A DNA stretch of 64,000 nucleotides. Source: Halarcobacter sp. Its GTDB lineage: Bacteria; Campylobacterota; Campylobacteria; Campylobacterales; Arcobacteraceae. This document shows, piece by piece, positions 34,641-43,804 of the stretch. Under the pieces are notes generated by a model that did not search any database, was not told the DNA's origin, and was given only the letters and a program-made list of their open reading frames with translations. The stretch's first letter is position 1. The number at the start of each line of letters is the position of its first letter. The stretch is taken from the NCBI RefSeq assembly GCF_963675975.1, contig NZ_OY780939.1:1674001-1738000 (forward strand), read 5' to 3'. The translations under genes and the position numbers were made by a program.

Positions 34641-37229
34641 ATGTCAAAAAATTTAATAGATTATAAAGGGATAAAGGTAAAAAAAGAGCTTTATCCAATA
34701 ATTAAACATATAGAAGATGTAGACAAGTATCGGGAAGAATTGGGAAGACTTAGCTCATCTTGGGATATATTTGCATTATTAGGTCAATTAGGTGATATCA
34801 ATATTGATATAGGTAAAACAAAAGAAAATTTTTTAAATCTTACTACTACATTATTAAATCACTTAAGTGACGAAACTGTTAAAAAAGTAACTGCAGAGAT
34901 GGAATTTAAAGCACAAGTTGCAATTGATATTGTAATTAGAAATCTATTTGAGCGTACTGCAGATATTGGATTTTTATCTACAGATGATGATATTAGAGAC
35001 TTTTTATTGCATTATGTTTCAAAATACAATAAAGAAAGTAATCTTTTAAAAGAGGGGATACAAAAAAGATTTTTAGAATATGTGAAAAAATATTCTGTGT
35101 ATTATGATATTGTTCTTGCTGATACTAAGGGGAAAGTTGTTGCAAGATTAGATGAAAGTATAAATATAGAAAATGTCGATTTAAATTTTGTTAATAAGGT
35201 TTTAAATTCAAGTGAAGAGTATGTTGAAACATATGATTCACATAATTTTTTACCACAATATAAAAAATCTTTAGTTTATTCATATAAAGTTACAAGAACT
35301 AACAATTTTAATTCTGAATCACTTGGTGTATTATGTCTTTGTTTTAAATTTACTGATGAGATGAAAGGAATTTTCAATAATCTTATTGATAAAAAAAATA
35401 AAGAAACAATAACAATATTAGATGAAGAAGGGTATGTGATAGCTTCAAGTGATGAGGATTGTATACCTTTAAATTCAAAACAAGAGATTGTTGTGGATTC
35501 TAGATATAAAATTGTATCTTTTGCAGGAAGAGATTTTATCTCAAAATCTTGTTTAACAAATGGGTATCAAGGCTTTAAGGGTTTAAAATGGCACGGACAT
35601 ATTATGATACCTTTAGAGTATGCTTTTTTAAGTGAAGAATCTAATACTACAAAAGAAGTTGATGATGATATAATTGAAGCAATGATGGATAATGAACAAC
35701 ATTTCTCAAAAGATTTAAAAGAGGTATTTAATAAAAGTAAAAATATCCAAGATAATCTAAGCCGTGTAATATGGAATGGTAATGTTGCACAAAGTAAAGT
35801 AAAGTCATCAAATAGGGAGTTTTCAAAGTCGTTATTATCTGAAATTGGTGTAACTGGACTAAAAGCAAATTCATCTTTAAATAATTTGAATAGAACTATT
35901 ATAAATTCTATTTTAAAAGATAGTGAGTTTTTATCATCATTAGCTATTGATATTATGGATAGAAATCTTTATGAAAGAGCAAATGATTGTAGATGGTGGG
36001 CTTTAACTACATATTTTAGAAAAGCATTAGATGATAAAGATACCTTAGAGCAAAAAGAGGAGCAAATATCATCTATATTAAAATATATAAATGACCTTTA
36101 TACAGTTTATACAAATCTACTTGTTTTTGATAAAAATGGAAAAATTATAGCTGTTTCAAATGAAAAAGAGAAACATTTAATAGGTAAAGTTCTTTCTGAT
36201 TCTTGGGTTGAAAGAACTTTAAATTTAGAAAATACACAAAAATATTGTGTATCAGATTTTGAAAAAACAAATCTTTATAATAACGAATCAACATATGTAT
36301 ATTGTAGTGCTATCAGATCTTTTGAAAATGATTCAAAAATAAATGGTGGAATAGCTATAGTTTTTGATTCTACTCCACAATTTCAAGCTATGCTAGAAGA
36401 AACTTTACCAAGTGATAACTCATCTGTTTTTGCAATATTTGCCGATAGGGATAAAAATGTAATATCTTCAACAAACAAAGAACTTAGTGTAGATTCAAAG
36501 ATAAATATTGATGATAAGTTTTTCAAACTAAAAAACAATGAGAAACTTAGTGAAATAATTGAAATAGACAATAAATACTATGCTTTAGGTGTCAGATGTT
36601 CAAAAGGTTATAGGGAATATAAAAGTAGCGAAGATGACTATAAAAATGATGTTTTTTGTTTAGTATTTATTTATATAGGAAAAAAATGTCTAAATGGATT
36701 GTCTCAAATAAAAAGAAAAAAATTTATAAATAGCAATATCTTAAAAAAATCATTAGATTCAAATAGTGTAGAGTTGGCAACTTTTAGGTTAGGTAAAAAG
36801 TTTTTAGCAGTTCATGCAAAAAATGTTATTGAATCAATTGGTATAGATAAGTTAGAAAAATCTATTGATATGGATAAGAAGAATCCTTTTAAAGGGATGG
36901 TTTTACATAAAGATAGGCTTATTTCTGTATTAGATATTAGAAGTTTTATTAATGAAGAGATTCAAGATGAAGAGTTAAAAACAATTATACTTTTAGAATA
37001 TGATAAAGACAATAAAGAGCATTGTATAGGAATACTTGTATCATCTTTAGAGAGTATCTCTTTAGTTGAATCAAAATCAATTCAACAAATACAAAGTCAT
37101 TTTTTAGGAGCAGGGGCTTTAATTGAAAGTATTGTTGAGATTGATGATTTAGATGAACCTGAAGTAGCTATGATTTTAGATATTAAAAAAATAGATGACA
37201 ATTTAACACAAAGAGATTCAACTAATTAG
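34641..37229 (+). CDS. Soluble two-cache-module sensor fused to CheW
   Basis: The 862-residue protein has no signal peptide or membrane helix. It contains two tandem modules of about 230 residues, each opening with a similar helix (AIDIVIRNLFERTADIG at 95-110; AIDIMDRNLYERANDC at 435-450), followed by cache-like strands (DIVLADTKGKVVARLD; NLLVFDKNGKIIAVSN). A helical linker (about 340-430) lies between them. The last 150 residues form a CheW domain with GMVLHKDRLISVLDIRSF. Cache domains normally sense ligands outside the cell, so a cytoplasmic pair coupled to CheW suggests an internal chemotaxis input. GGGAG precedes the ATG. The single gene has its own AT-rich promoter region. Confidence 0.8.
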   Translation: MSKNLIDYKGIKVKKELYPIIKHIEDVDKYREELGRLSSSWDIFALLGQLGDINIDIGKTKENFLNLTTTLLNHLSDETVKKVTAEMEFKAQVAIDIVIRNLFERTADIGFLSTDDDIRDFLLHYVSKYNKESNLLKEGIQKRFLEYVKKYSVYYDIVLADTKGKVVARLDESINIENVDLNFVNKVLNSSEEYVETYDSHNFLPQYKKSLVYSYKVTRTNNFNSESLGVLCLCFKFTDEMKGIFNNLIDKKNKETITILDEEGYVIASSDEDCIPLNSKQEIVVDSRYKIVSFAGRDFISKSCLTNGYQGFKGLKWHGHIMIPLEYAFLSEESNTTKEVDDDIIEAMMDNEQHFSKDLKEVFNKSKNIQDNLSRVIWNGNVAQSKVKSSNREFSKSLLSEIGVTGLKANSSLNNLNRTIINSILKDSEFLSSLAIDIMDRNLYERANDCRWWALTTYFRKALDDKDTLEQKEEQISSILKYINDLYTVYTNLLVFDKNGKIIAVSNEKEKHLIGKVLSDSWVERTLNLENTQKYCVSDFEKTNLYNNESTYVYCSAIRSFENDSKINGGIAIVFDSTPQFQAMLEETLPSDNSSVFAIFADRDKNVISSTNKELSVDSKINIDDKFFKLKNNEKLSEIIEIDNKYYALGVRCSKGYREYKSSEDDYKNDVFCLVFIYIGKKCLNGLSQIKRKKFINSNILKKSLDSNSVELATFRLGKKFLAVHAKNVIESIGIDKLEKSIDMDKKNPFKGMVLHKDRLISVLDIRSFINEEIQDEELKTIILLEYDKDNKEHCIGILVSSLESISLVESKSIQQIQSHFLGAGALIESIVEIDDLDEPEVAMILDIKKIDDNLTQRDSTN

Positions 37230-37291
37230 AAATTTATATAATAGGTTAAAACATTTTGGATAAAATTGTAAAAAAATTTTAAAGATAAAGA

Positions 37292-39022
37292 ATGTTTTTA
37301 CCTACAACAAAAGAAGAGATGAATAAAAGAGGCTGGAGCCAATGTGATGTGATTTTAGTATCAGGAGATGCATATATAGATTCTCCTTTTATTGGAGTTG
37401 CTGTTGTTGGACGAATCCTAGAAGCACAAGGTTTCAAAGTTGGGATTATTGGGCAGCCAGATATAAAAAATGATGATATAAAAAGATTGGGTGAACCTAG
37501 ACTTTACTGGGGAGTTAGCGGTGGAAGTATTGATTCAATGGTATCAAACTACACTGCTACAAAAAAATTTAGAAATGTAGATGATTATACTCCTGGTGGA
37601 ACAAATGATAAAAGACCTGATAGGGCAACTTTAGTTTACACAAATCTTATTAGAAGACATTATAAAGATACAGTTCCTATTGTTTTAGGTGGGATTGAAG
37701 CTAGTTTAAGAAGAGTTACCCATTATGATTTTTGGTCAAACAAATTAAGAAAACCAGTTTTATTTGATGCAAAAGCTGATTATCTTATCTATGGAATGGG
37801 TGAGATGGCAATTAGAGAGTTTACAAGTGCTTTAGACAAAGGTTTAGACCCAAGAGAGGTTAGGGGAGTTTGTTATATCTCTAAAGAACCAGTTGAGGAT
37901 TATATTCAACTTCCAAGCCATGATGAGTGTTTAAAAGATAAAGAGAAATATATAGACCTTTTTGATGATTTTTATAAAAACAATGACCCTATAAACGCAA
38001 AAGGACTTTGTCAAAAAGTTGATACAAGATATGCTATTCAAAATCCTCCATGTGATTATTTAGATGAAGGTGAAATGGATGAGGTTGCTTCATATAAGTA
38101 TGAAAGGGATTTACACCCATATCATAAACCCCAAGGAAAAGTAAAATGTTTAGAAACAGTTAAGTTTTCTATACAAACTCACCATGGATGTTGGGGAGAG
38201 TGTAACTTCTGTGCAATTGGAGTTCATCAAGGAAGAACAATAAGAACAAGAAGTGAAAAAAATATTCTTTGGGAAGCAAAAGAGTTTACAAAAGATAAAA
38301 GCTTCAAAGGTATTATCTCTGATGTTGGTGGACCAACTGCTAATATGTATGGGTATGAGTGTGGTAAAAAACTTAAAAAAGGAACTTGCGACGATATAAG
38401 ATGTGTTGATTATGACAGACTATGTAAAGTTATGAAGGTTGACCATAGTAGAAGTATAAATCTTTTAAGAGATATTAGAAAAGTTCCCGGGGTGAAAAAA
38501 GCTTTTGTTGCTTCAGGATTAAGATATGATTTTATTCCAGCAGATAAAAAACATGGATATACATATCTTAAAGAGTTAGTTGAACATCATATCTCTGGAC
38601 AAATGAAAGTAGCACCTGAACACACTTCTGATAGAGTTTTACAACTTATGGGGAAACCAGGAAAACAGCCTTTAATTGAGTTTAAAAAGATGTATGATAG
38701 ATTAAACAAAGAAGCTGGAAAAAAACAGTTTCTAACATATTATTTAATTGCAGCTCATCCTGGATGTGAAGAGAAAGATATGCATGAGTTAAAACATTTT
38801 ACAACCCATGAATTAAAAATGAATCCAGAACAAGCTCAAGTATTTACTCCAACACCTGGAACATACTCTTCTGTTATGTATTATACCGAGTTAGATCCAG
38901 TAACTAGAAAGAAAATATATGTTGAAAAAGATAGAGCAAGAAAAGAGAAACAAAAAAATATAGTAATCGATAAAAAGTATTATCAAAGACGAAGTAAATC
39001 AAGTGCAGGTATGCAAAGTTAA
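37292..39022 (+). CDS. YgiQ-family radical SAM protein
   Basis: The 576-residue protein has the radical SAM cluster motif HHGCWGECNFCAIGVHQGR (CxxxCxxC) near residue 300, preceded by a B12-binding-like N-terminal region with SGDAYIDSPFIG. GGIEASLRR and the C-terminal VFTPTPGTYSSVMYYT are family marks of UPF0313/YgiQ. The reaction is unknown. It begins a set with two exported proteins downstream, without clear functional link. Confidence 0.9.
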   Translation: MFLPTTKEEMNKRGWSQCDVILVSGDAYIDSPFIGVAVVGRILEAQGFKVGIIGQPDIKNDDIKRLGEPRLYWGVSGGSIDSMVSNYTATKKFRNVDDYTPGGTNDKRPDRATLVYTNLIRRHYKDTVPIVLGGIEASLRRVTHYDFWSNKLRKPVLFDAKADYLIYGMGEMAIREFTSALDKGLDPREVRGVCYISKEPVEDYIQLPSHDECLKDKEKYIDLFDDFYKNNDPINAKGLCQKVDTRYAIQNPPCDYLDEGEMDEVASYKYERDLHPYHKPQGKVKCLETVKFSIQTHHGCWGECNFCAIGVHQGRTIRTRSEKNILWEAKEFTKDKSFKGIISDVGGPTANMYGYECGKKLKKGTCDDIRCVDYDRLCKVMKVDHSRSINLLRDIRKVPGVKKAFVASGLRYDFIPADKKHGYTYLKELVEHHISGQMKVAPEHTSDRVLQLMGKPGKQPLIEFKKMYDRLNKEAGKKQFLTYYLIAAHPGCEEKDMHELKHFTTHELKMNPEQAQVFTPTPGTYSSVMYYTELDPVTRKKIYVEKDRARKEKQKNIVIDKKYYQRRSKSSAGMQS

Positions 39023-39030
39023 GGAATGAT

Positions 39031-39429
39031 ATGAAAAAGTTTTTATTAGTTATATTAGTTTTATTTTCTAGTTTATATGCTGTCTCAACAGATTTGGGAT
39101 ATGAAACTTCATATTCAAAAGCCTTAATAAAAGCAAAAAAAGAAAATAAAAATATTATGATGTTTGTTGTTCAAAAATCTTGCCCTTGGTGTAGAAAAAT
39201 GGAGAAACAAACTTTAAAAAAACAAAATATAGATTCCCTTGTAAAAAGAGATTTTGTCCCTTTGATTGTTGATGAAGCTTCAAATAATTATCCTAGTAAA
39301 TTTAAAGCAAACTTGTTTCCTACAACATATTTTATTAGTAAGGATAAAGAAGAAATTATCTCAAAGGTTCTAGGATATAAAAACAAAAAAGAGTTTTATT
39401 ATATTTTAAAAGAGGCAAATGGGAAATGA
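39031..39429 (+). CDS. Exported thioredoxin-fold protein
   Basis: The 132-residue protein has a signal peptide (about 1-18) and a thioredoxin fold with the active site SCPWCRKME near residue 50 and a cis-Pro segment NLFPTTYFI. It resembles the DUF255/SoxW-type periplasmic thiol-disulphide proteins. The next gene overlaps its end by four bases, so the two exported products are made together. Confidence 0.85.
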   Translation: MKKFLLVILVLFSSLYAVSTDLGYETSYSKALIKAKKENKNIMMFVVQKSCPWCRKMEKQTLKKQNIDSLVKRDFVPLIVDEASNNYPSKFKANLFPTTYFISKDKEEIISKVLGYKNKKEFYYILKEANGK

Positions 39430-39863
39430 GTAAACTAATTTTATTTTTTATTTTTGCAGTTTATTCTTTTGCTATTACACCATATAGTTTAGAGAATTTA
39501 AAAGAGTTAAATATAAAAATTTTGAATAAAAAAGAAAATATTTCCAAAAAACTTGAAGAAAAACTTGAAAATAATATAAAAACAAAACTAGAAAATTTAG
39601 GAATAAAAACTAATACTGATAAATATATAAATTTTCTTGTAAAAATAAAAATAGATAAAATAAAAGATATAAATTTTGTACAAACCTCTATTATGATATC
39701 AGAAGATGTTTTGAGTTTAAGGGATAAATCACTTGAAATTCTTGCCATAACATATAAAAAAGATGATAGTTTTGAAGCTGAAGATTTAGAAAATGATATT
39801 TATGAATCTATTGTTGATTATCTACTTGAAGATTTTATTGATCAGTATAAAGCTGAAAATTAA
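39426..39863 (+). CDS. Exported hypothetical protein
   Basis: The 145-residue protein has a signal peptide (MSKLILFFIFAVYSFA) and a charged, helix/strand mature part. I recognise no domain. Overlap with the thioredoxin-like gene suggests a periplasmic partner or substrate of that protein. Confidence 0.6.
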   Translation: MSKLILFFIFAVYSFAITPYSLENLKELNIKILNKKENISKKLEEKLENNIKTKLENLGIKTNTDKYINFLVKIKIDKIKDINFVQTSIMISEDVLSLRDKSLEILAITYKKDDSFEAEDLENDIYESIVDYLLEDFIDQYKAEN

Positions 39864-39951
39864 TTACCTTATATAAGTCATAGATTTTTTTGGATAAGAT
39901 TACATTCTTTTTTTAAGACACACTAAAGGTACATTTATAAGGACACAACAA

Positions 39952-40521
39952 ATGAAGAAACTTTTTTTAATTATTGGAGCCCCTGGTTCTGGTAAAACCA
40001 CAGATGCAGAACTAATCGCAGAAAAACATCAAAAAATAACACATTATTCTACAGGTGATATGTTCAGAGCTGAAATTGCTAGCGGTTCACAAAGAGGTGC
40101 AGTAATTGAATCTTGTGTATCAAAAGGAAATTTAGTTCCCATTGATATTGCAATTGAAACTATTTTAAGTGCTATTAAAAATGCTCCAACTGATATTGTT
40201 ATAATTGATGGATATCCAAGAAGTGTAGAGCAAATGACAGAACTAAACAAATATTTAGAAACAGAATCAGAAGTTGAATTAATAAATACTATTGAAGTTG
40301 TAGTATCAGAGGATGTAGCAAGAAATAGAGTTTTAGGACGTGCTAGAGGAGCTGATGATAATGTTGAGGTGTTTAATAATAGAATGAATGTTTACACTGA
40401 ACCTTTAAAAGATATTCAAGATTTTTATTCAAGTAAAGGTATTTTGAAAAAAGTAGATGGTGAGAGAACAATTGCCCAAATTGTTTCTGAAATGGATCAA
40501 TTTATACAATCGAAAATATAA
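39952..40521 (+). CDS. adk: Adenylate kinase
   Basis: Adk interconverts AMP, ADP and ATP. The 189-residue protein has the P-loop GAPGSGKTT at 9-17, the AMP-binding HYSTGDMFRAEIASG and IIDGYPRSVEQM, and a short LID region (GRARGADDNVEVFNNR). It therefore belongs to the short-form enzymes without a zinc LID. AAGGA precedes the ATG. The stop overlaps the next gene by one base. Confidence 0.95.
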   Translation: MKKLFLIIGAPGSGKTTDAELIAEKHQKITHYSTGDMFRAEIASGSQRGAVIESCVSKGNLVPIDIAIETILSAIKNAPTDIVIIDGYPRSVEQMTELNKYLETESEVELINTIEVVVSEDVARNRVLGRARGADDNVEVFNNRMNVYTEPLKDIQDFYSSKGILKKVDGERTIAQIVSEMDQFIQSKI

Positions 40522-41282
40522 TGAATAAAGAAGTTAATTTTTACTCTGTAATTATAGGAACTGAACTATTAAATGGACGAAGAAAAGATGCACATTTTGC
40601 ATTTTTAAATGAACAGTTATTAAAAAGAGGTTGGGTCCATAAAGCTTCTTTTGTAATTGAAGATGATACTAGATTGATGGAAAATATCTATAAACTTATT
40701 AAAGAAGATGAAAACTCTGTGATGTTTTCTTATGGTGGTATTGGTGCAACTCCTGATGATTATACAAGAGAAGTTGCAGCAAAAGTTTTTACTGCTGGTA
40801 AAATGGAATTTCACGAAGAATCTAAAAAACTTATAATAAATCAATTTGGTGAAGAAGCTTATCCTCACAGAGTAAATATGGCATATCTTCCAATAAATGC
40901 AAAACTTTTAAAAAATGTAGTAAATAATGTTCCAGGATTCTACTTAGAAGATAGATTCTTTTTTACTCCTGGATTTCCTTCAATGAGTCAAGCTATGGTT
41001 GTTGAAGCTTTAGATAAGCATTATGAAAAAAACAGTTTACAAAAATACAGAAAATCTCTAACAGCTTATTGTGGAGAAAACGATTTAATAGATATTATGA
41101 AAACTGTTCCAAGTGAAGTTGAATTATCTTCTTTACCTAAAATGTTAGATGAAAAAAGAATGGTAGTGATTTCATTAAATGGGGTGGATGAGAATCTTGT
41201 TAATGAATATTTTTCAAAATTTGTGGATTTTTTAGAAAAGACATCTATAAAATATCTTTTAAAAGATATAAGTAAAAAATAA
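40521..41282 (+). CDS. CinA/MoaB-like molybdopterin-binding-domain protein
   Basis: The 253-residue protein has the MoCF_biosynth fold of CinA N-termini: VIIGTELLNGRRKDAHFAFL and the GGIGATPDDYTREVAA motif. The C-terminal nicotinamide-nucleotide amidase domain of full CinA is absent. Stand-alone forms of this type are common, and their role (pyrophosphatase or cofactor binding) is not settled. It is translationally coupled to adk. Confidence 0.82.
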   Translation: MNKEVNFYSVIIGTELLNGRRKDAHFAFLNEQLLKRGWVHKASFVIEDDTRLMENIYKLIKEDENSVMFSYGGIGATPDDYTREVAAKVFTAGKMEFHEESKKLIINQFGEEAYPHRVNMAYLPINAKLLKNVVNNVPGFYLEDRFFFTPGFPSMSQAMVVEALDKHYEKNSLQKYRKSLTAYCGENDLIDIMKTVPSEVELSSLPKMLDEKRMVVISLNGVDENLVNEYFSKFVDFLEKTSIKYLLKDISKK

Positions 41283-41319
41283 AATCTTTTTATACTCCCC
41301 TATAATATAGTACTTTCTC

Positions 41320-41354
41320 TAATCTAAAAGAAATTTAAGATTTTTTTTAGATTA
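41320..41354 (+). terminator. Probable terminator after the adk operon
   Basis: TAATCTAAAA (41320-41329) and TTTTAGATTA (41345-41354) form a perfect 10-bp stem with a 15-base AT-rich loop, followed by a T-rich stretch. It lies 38 bases after the CinA-like stop. A TATAAT at 41372-41377 then begins the next unit. Confidence 0.5.
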
Positions 41355-41407
41355 TTTCTTTGATTTTGGTTTATAATTTCCTTCTTAAATTTTTTTAGAA
41401 GGTACCT

Positions 41408-42127
41408 ATGAACCCAAAACAGCTTGAACAAATAAGCAATTACGTTTATTGTGATAGTTTTTTAAACTCACTCGAAATAGAAACAAAACTACTTCCTAAC
41501 CCTTATCATGATTACCCATTTTTGGTGATTAAAGATTTTTTTTCAAAAGAAATTTGTGATGAGATTGTTAATTCAAAAATAAAAGATAATGATGCAATTG
41601 ATGCAAAAGTTAAATCTGAAAATTATGAAAATCATATTGATAAAAAAATTAGAAAAACAAAGATTTATAAATTAGATAAAAAGTATAGAACTCTTTATGA
41701 TAAAATGTTTAAGCTTCATCAATCGAAAATAGAGCAGTATTTTAATATTGCACTTACAACAAGTACAAAAATACAAGTTTTAGAGTATAAAAAAGATTCT
41801 TTTTATGTTGCACATAGTGATGATTCCAATATGATTATGGATAATGATAAACTTATTGGATTTAAATGTGTTGTGCCAAATAGAAAACTAACAAGTGTTC
41901 TTTTTTCAACTTCTTATGATGAATCTTCCTCTTTTAATACTTTTAGTGGGGGAGAATTAGTATTTAATTATTTATATGACAAAAATGGCAATCAAATTAA
42001 ATTTAAGCCTGAAGCTGGAGATATGGTACTTTTCCTAAGTAATCCATATTTTACCCATGAAGTTTTAAAAGTAAAAGAAGGGTATAGACTATCAATTGTT
42101 CAATGGCATGATGCTTTAGTTGTTTAA
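41408..42127 (+). CDS. 2-oxoglutarate/Fe(II)-dependent oxygenase
   Basis: The 239-residue protein has the double-stranded beta-helix motifs of the prolyl-4-hydroxylase branch: the iron ligands His136 and Asp138 (AHSDDS), His217 (YFTHEVL), and Arg227 (GYRLSIVQW) for 2-oxoglutarate. GGELVFNY precedes the second half. The substrate is unknown. It has its own -10 box and is followed by an independent promoter, so it is monocistronic. Confidence 0.85.
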   Translation: MNPKQLEQISNYVYCDSFLNSLEIETKLLPNPYHDYPFLVIKDFFSKEICDEIVNSKIKDNDAIDAKVKSENYENHIDKKIRKTKIYKLDKKYRTLYDKMFKLHQSKIEQYFNIALTTSTKIQVLEYKKDSFYVAHSDDSNMIMDNDKLIGFKCVVPNRKLTSVLFSTSYDESSSFNTFSGGELVFNYLYDKNGNQIKFKPEAGDMVLFLSNPYFTHEVLKVKEGYRLSIVQWHDALVV

Positions 42128-42147
42128 TTCTTTATCTTTTTTTTGGA

Positions 42148-42153
42148 TATAAT
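42148..42153 (+). promoter_or_regulatory. -10 box that fixes the start of the downstream GGDEF gene
   Basis: A T-rich run followed by TGGATATAAT gives a strong -10 box. It lies inside the open frame that extends upstream to a TTG at 42143, so transcripts from it begin after that codon and translation must start downstream. Confidence 0.55.
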
Positions 42154-42187
42154 AGATAAATATTATATCCCTCTTAAAGGCGCAGTG

Positions 42188-43795
42188 TTGACACATAAAA
42201 TCCTAGTATCAGACAATGACATAAAATTAGTAGCTTTTCTCCAAGAGATAATAAAAGATAGAAGATTTCAATTTATTTTGGCTTTATCTTTGGAGCAAGT
42301 ATTAGAGCAATTAGAAAGTGAAACTTTTTTTGCAGCAATTGTAGATTTTGAAAAAATTGATGACAATGGTAAAAAAATTGTTGAATATATTTTAGAAAAG
42401 AAAATTCCAACTATAGCCACTGTTGAAGAACTTACTTCTACTAAATATGAAGAATTATTAAAATACCCAATTATTGATTATGTGATAAATAATAACTATG
42501 CCGGTAAATATTATCTTGCTGATTTATTACAAGGCTTAGAGTATTTTAATGGTAGAAAAGTGCTTATTTGTTATGACAATAAAAAAGCTGATAAATTAGA
42601 ATCACTTGTACAAATTTTCAACTCTTTATTATTTGAACCTTTACTTGCAACTTCAATAAAAGAAGCGAAAAGTATAATAAGTAGAGAGAGTAATCTAAAA
42701 ATCATATATATAGATGAGAGTATAAAAGGTGGAAGTGGAATAGAGCTTTGTAGAGAGATAAAGCAAGATATAAATTTCAAAGACAGTATTATATTTTCAG
42801 GTGCACAAAATAAAAATGATTTATTGGAGCTAAAAGAGATAAGAGGTAAATTTTATAAAAGTGGTGTAAAAGATTTTATTTCTATTCCTATTGATAAAGA
42901 AGAGTTCAATACAAATATTCTTAGTATGATGAAAATTATAAAACAAAAAAATAGATTAGATACTTATGTTGAAACAGTAGATAAATATGTTTTAATCTCA
43001 ATAACAAACTTAAAAGGGATAATTGTTTATGCCAGTGATGCTTTTTGTAAAATTAGCGGATACAGTAAAAAAGAGTTAATAGGAAAATCTCATAATATTG
43101 TAAGACATTCAGAAATGCCATCATCTATATATGAAGATTTATGGAAAACCATAAAAAGAGGTGAAGTTTGGTCTGGGGAGATTAAAAATAGGAAAAAAAA
43201 TGGAGATTTTTATTGGGTAAATGTAAAAATTGAACCAATTTATGACGCTTTTGGAGAAGTTATGGGATATCAATCAGTCAGATTTGATATTACAGATAAA
43301 AAACTTGTAGAAGAGTTATCTTTAACTGATTCTTTATTAGGTATTCATAACAGACGTAAATTTAATGGGATAATTGATTATCAGTTTACTGTATGGAGAA
43401 GATTTAGAGAACCATTTAGTATAATTTTTGCGGATTTAGATGATTTTAAATCTGTAAATGATTTTTATGGTCATAGTCAAGGAGATAGAGTACTAATTGA
43501 GTTTACTAATGTTATAAATAAAACAATAAGAGATGTGGATAGTTTTTGTAGATGGGGTGGAGAAGAGTTTATTATTATTTGTCCTTATACAGATGAAAAA
43601 GGTGCTCAAGTTTTAGCCCAAAAAGCAAGAGTTGCATTGGAAAACTATAGATTTATAGAGATTGGACAAAAAACAGCAAGTTTTGGAGTATCTACAGTAA
43701 ATGAAAAAGATACAATCGATACTTTGATAGAAAGAGCAGATGCTGCCTTGTACAAAGCAAAACAACTTGGAAAGAATAGAGTTGAATTTTTATAA
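42188..43795 (+). CDS. Receiver-receiver-PAS-GGDEF diguanylate cyclase
   Basis: The protein is about 535 residues from a TTG at 42188 (GTG 42185 is also possible), with AAAGG seven bases before. Two receiver domains come first. Both keep an Asp after the third strand (AIVDFEKI; IIYIDES) but lack the conserved Lys near the end, so they may not phosphorylate normally. A PAS domain follows with SHNIVRHSEMPSS and KNRKKNGDFYWVNV, the Aer-like type that binds FAD. The GGDEF domain has WGGEEF near residue 457 and an RDVD inhibitory site. Possible inputs are redox state and a kinase. The metal transporter genes follow after nine bases. Confidence 0.88.
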   Translation: MTHKILVSDNDIKLVAFLQEIIKDRRFQFILALSLEQVLEQLESETFFAAIVDFEKIDDNGKKIVEYILEKKIPTIATVEELTSTKYEELLKYPIIDYVINNNYAGKYYLADLLQGLEYFNGRKVLICYDNKKADKLESLVQIFNSLLFEPLLATSIKEAKSIISRESNLKIIYIDESIKGGSGIELCREIKQDINFKDSIIFSGAQNKNDLLELKEIRGKFYKSGVKDFISIPIDKEEFNTNILSMMKIIKQKNRLDTYVETVDKYVLISITNLKGIIVYASDAFCKISGYSKKELIGKSHNIVRHSEMPSSIYEDLWKTIKRGEVWSGEIKNRKKNGDFYWVNVKIEPIYDAFGEVMGYQSVRFDITDKKLVEELSLTDSLLGIHNRRKFNGIIDYQFTVWRRFREPFSIIFADLDDFKSVNDFYGHSQGDRVLIEFTNVINKTIRDVDSFCRWGGEEFIIICPYTDEKGAQVLAQKARVALENYRFIEIGQKTASFGVSTVNEKDTIDTLIERADAALYKAKQLGKNRVEFL

Positions 43796-43804
43796 GGAAA
43801 AAAA

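Noticed and set aside
42143-42187. Longer N-terminus of the receiver-GGDEF protein from TTG 42143
   Set aside because: A strong -10 box (42148-42153) lies inside this stretch, and AAAGG sits at the right distance before GTG 42185/TTG 42188.
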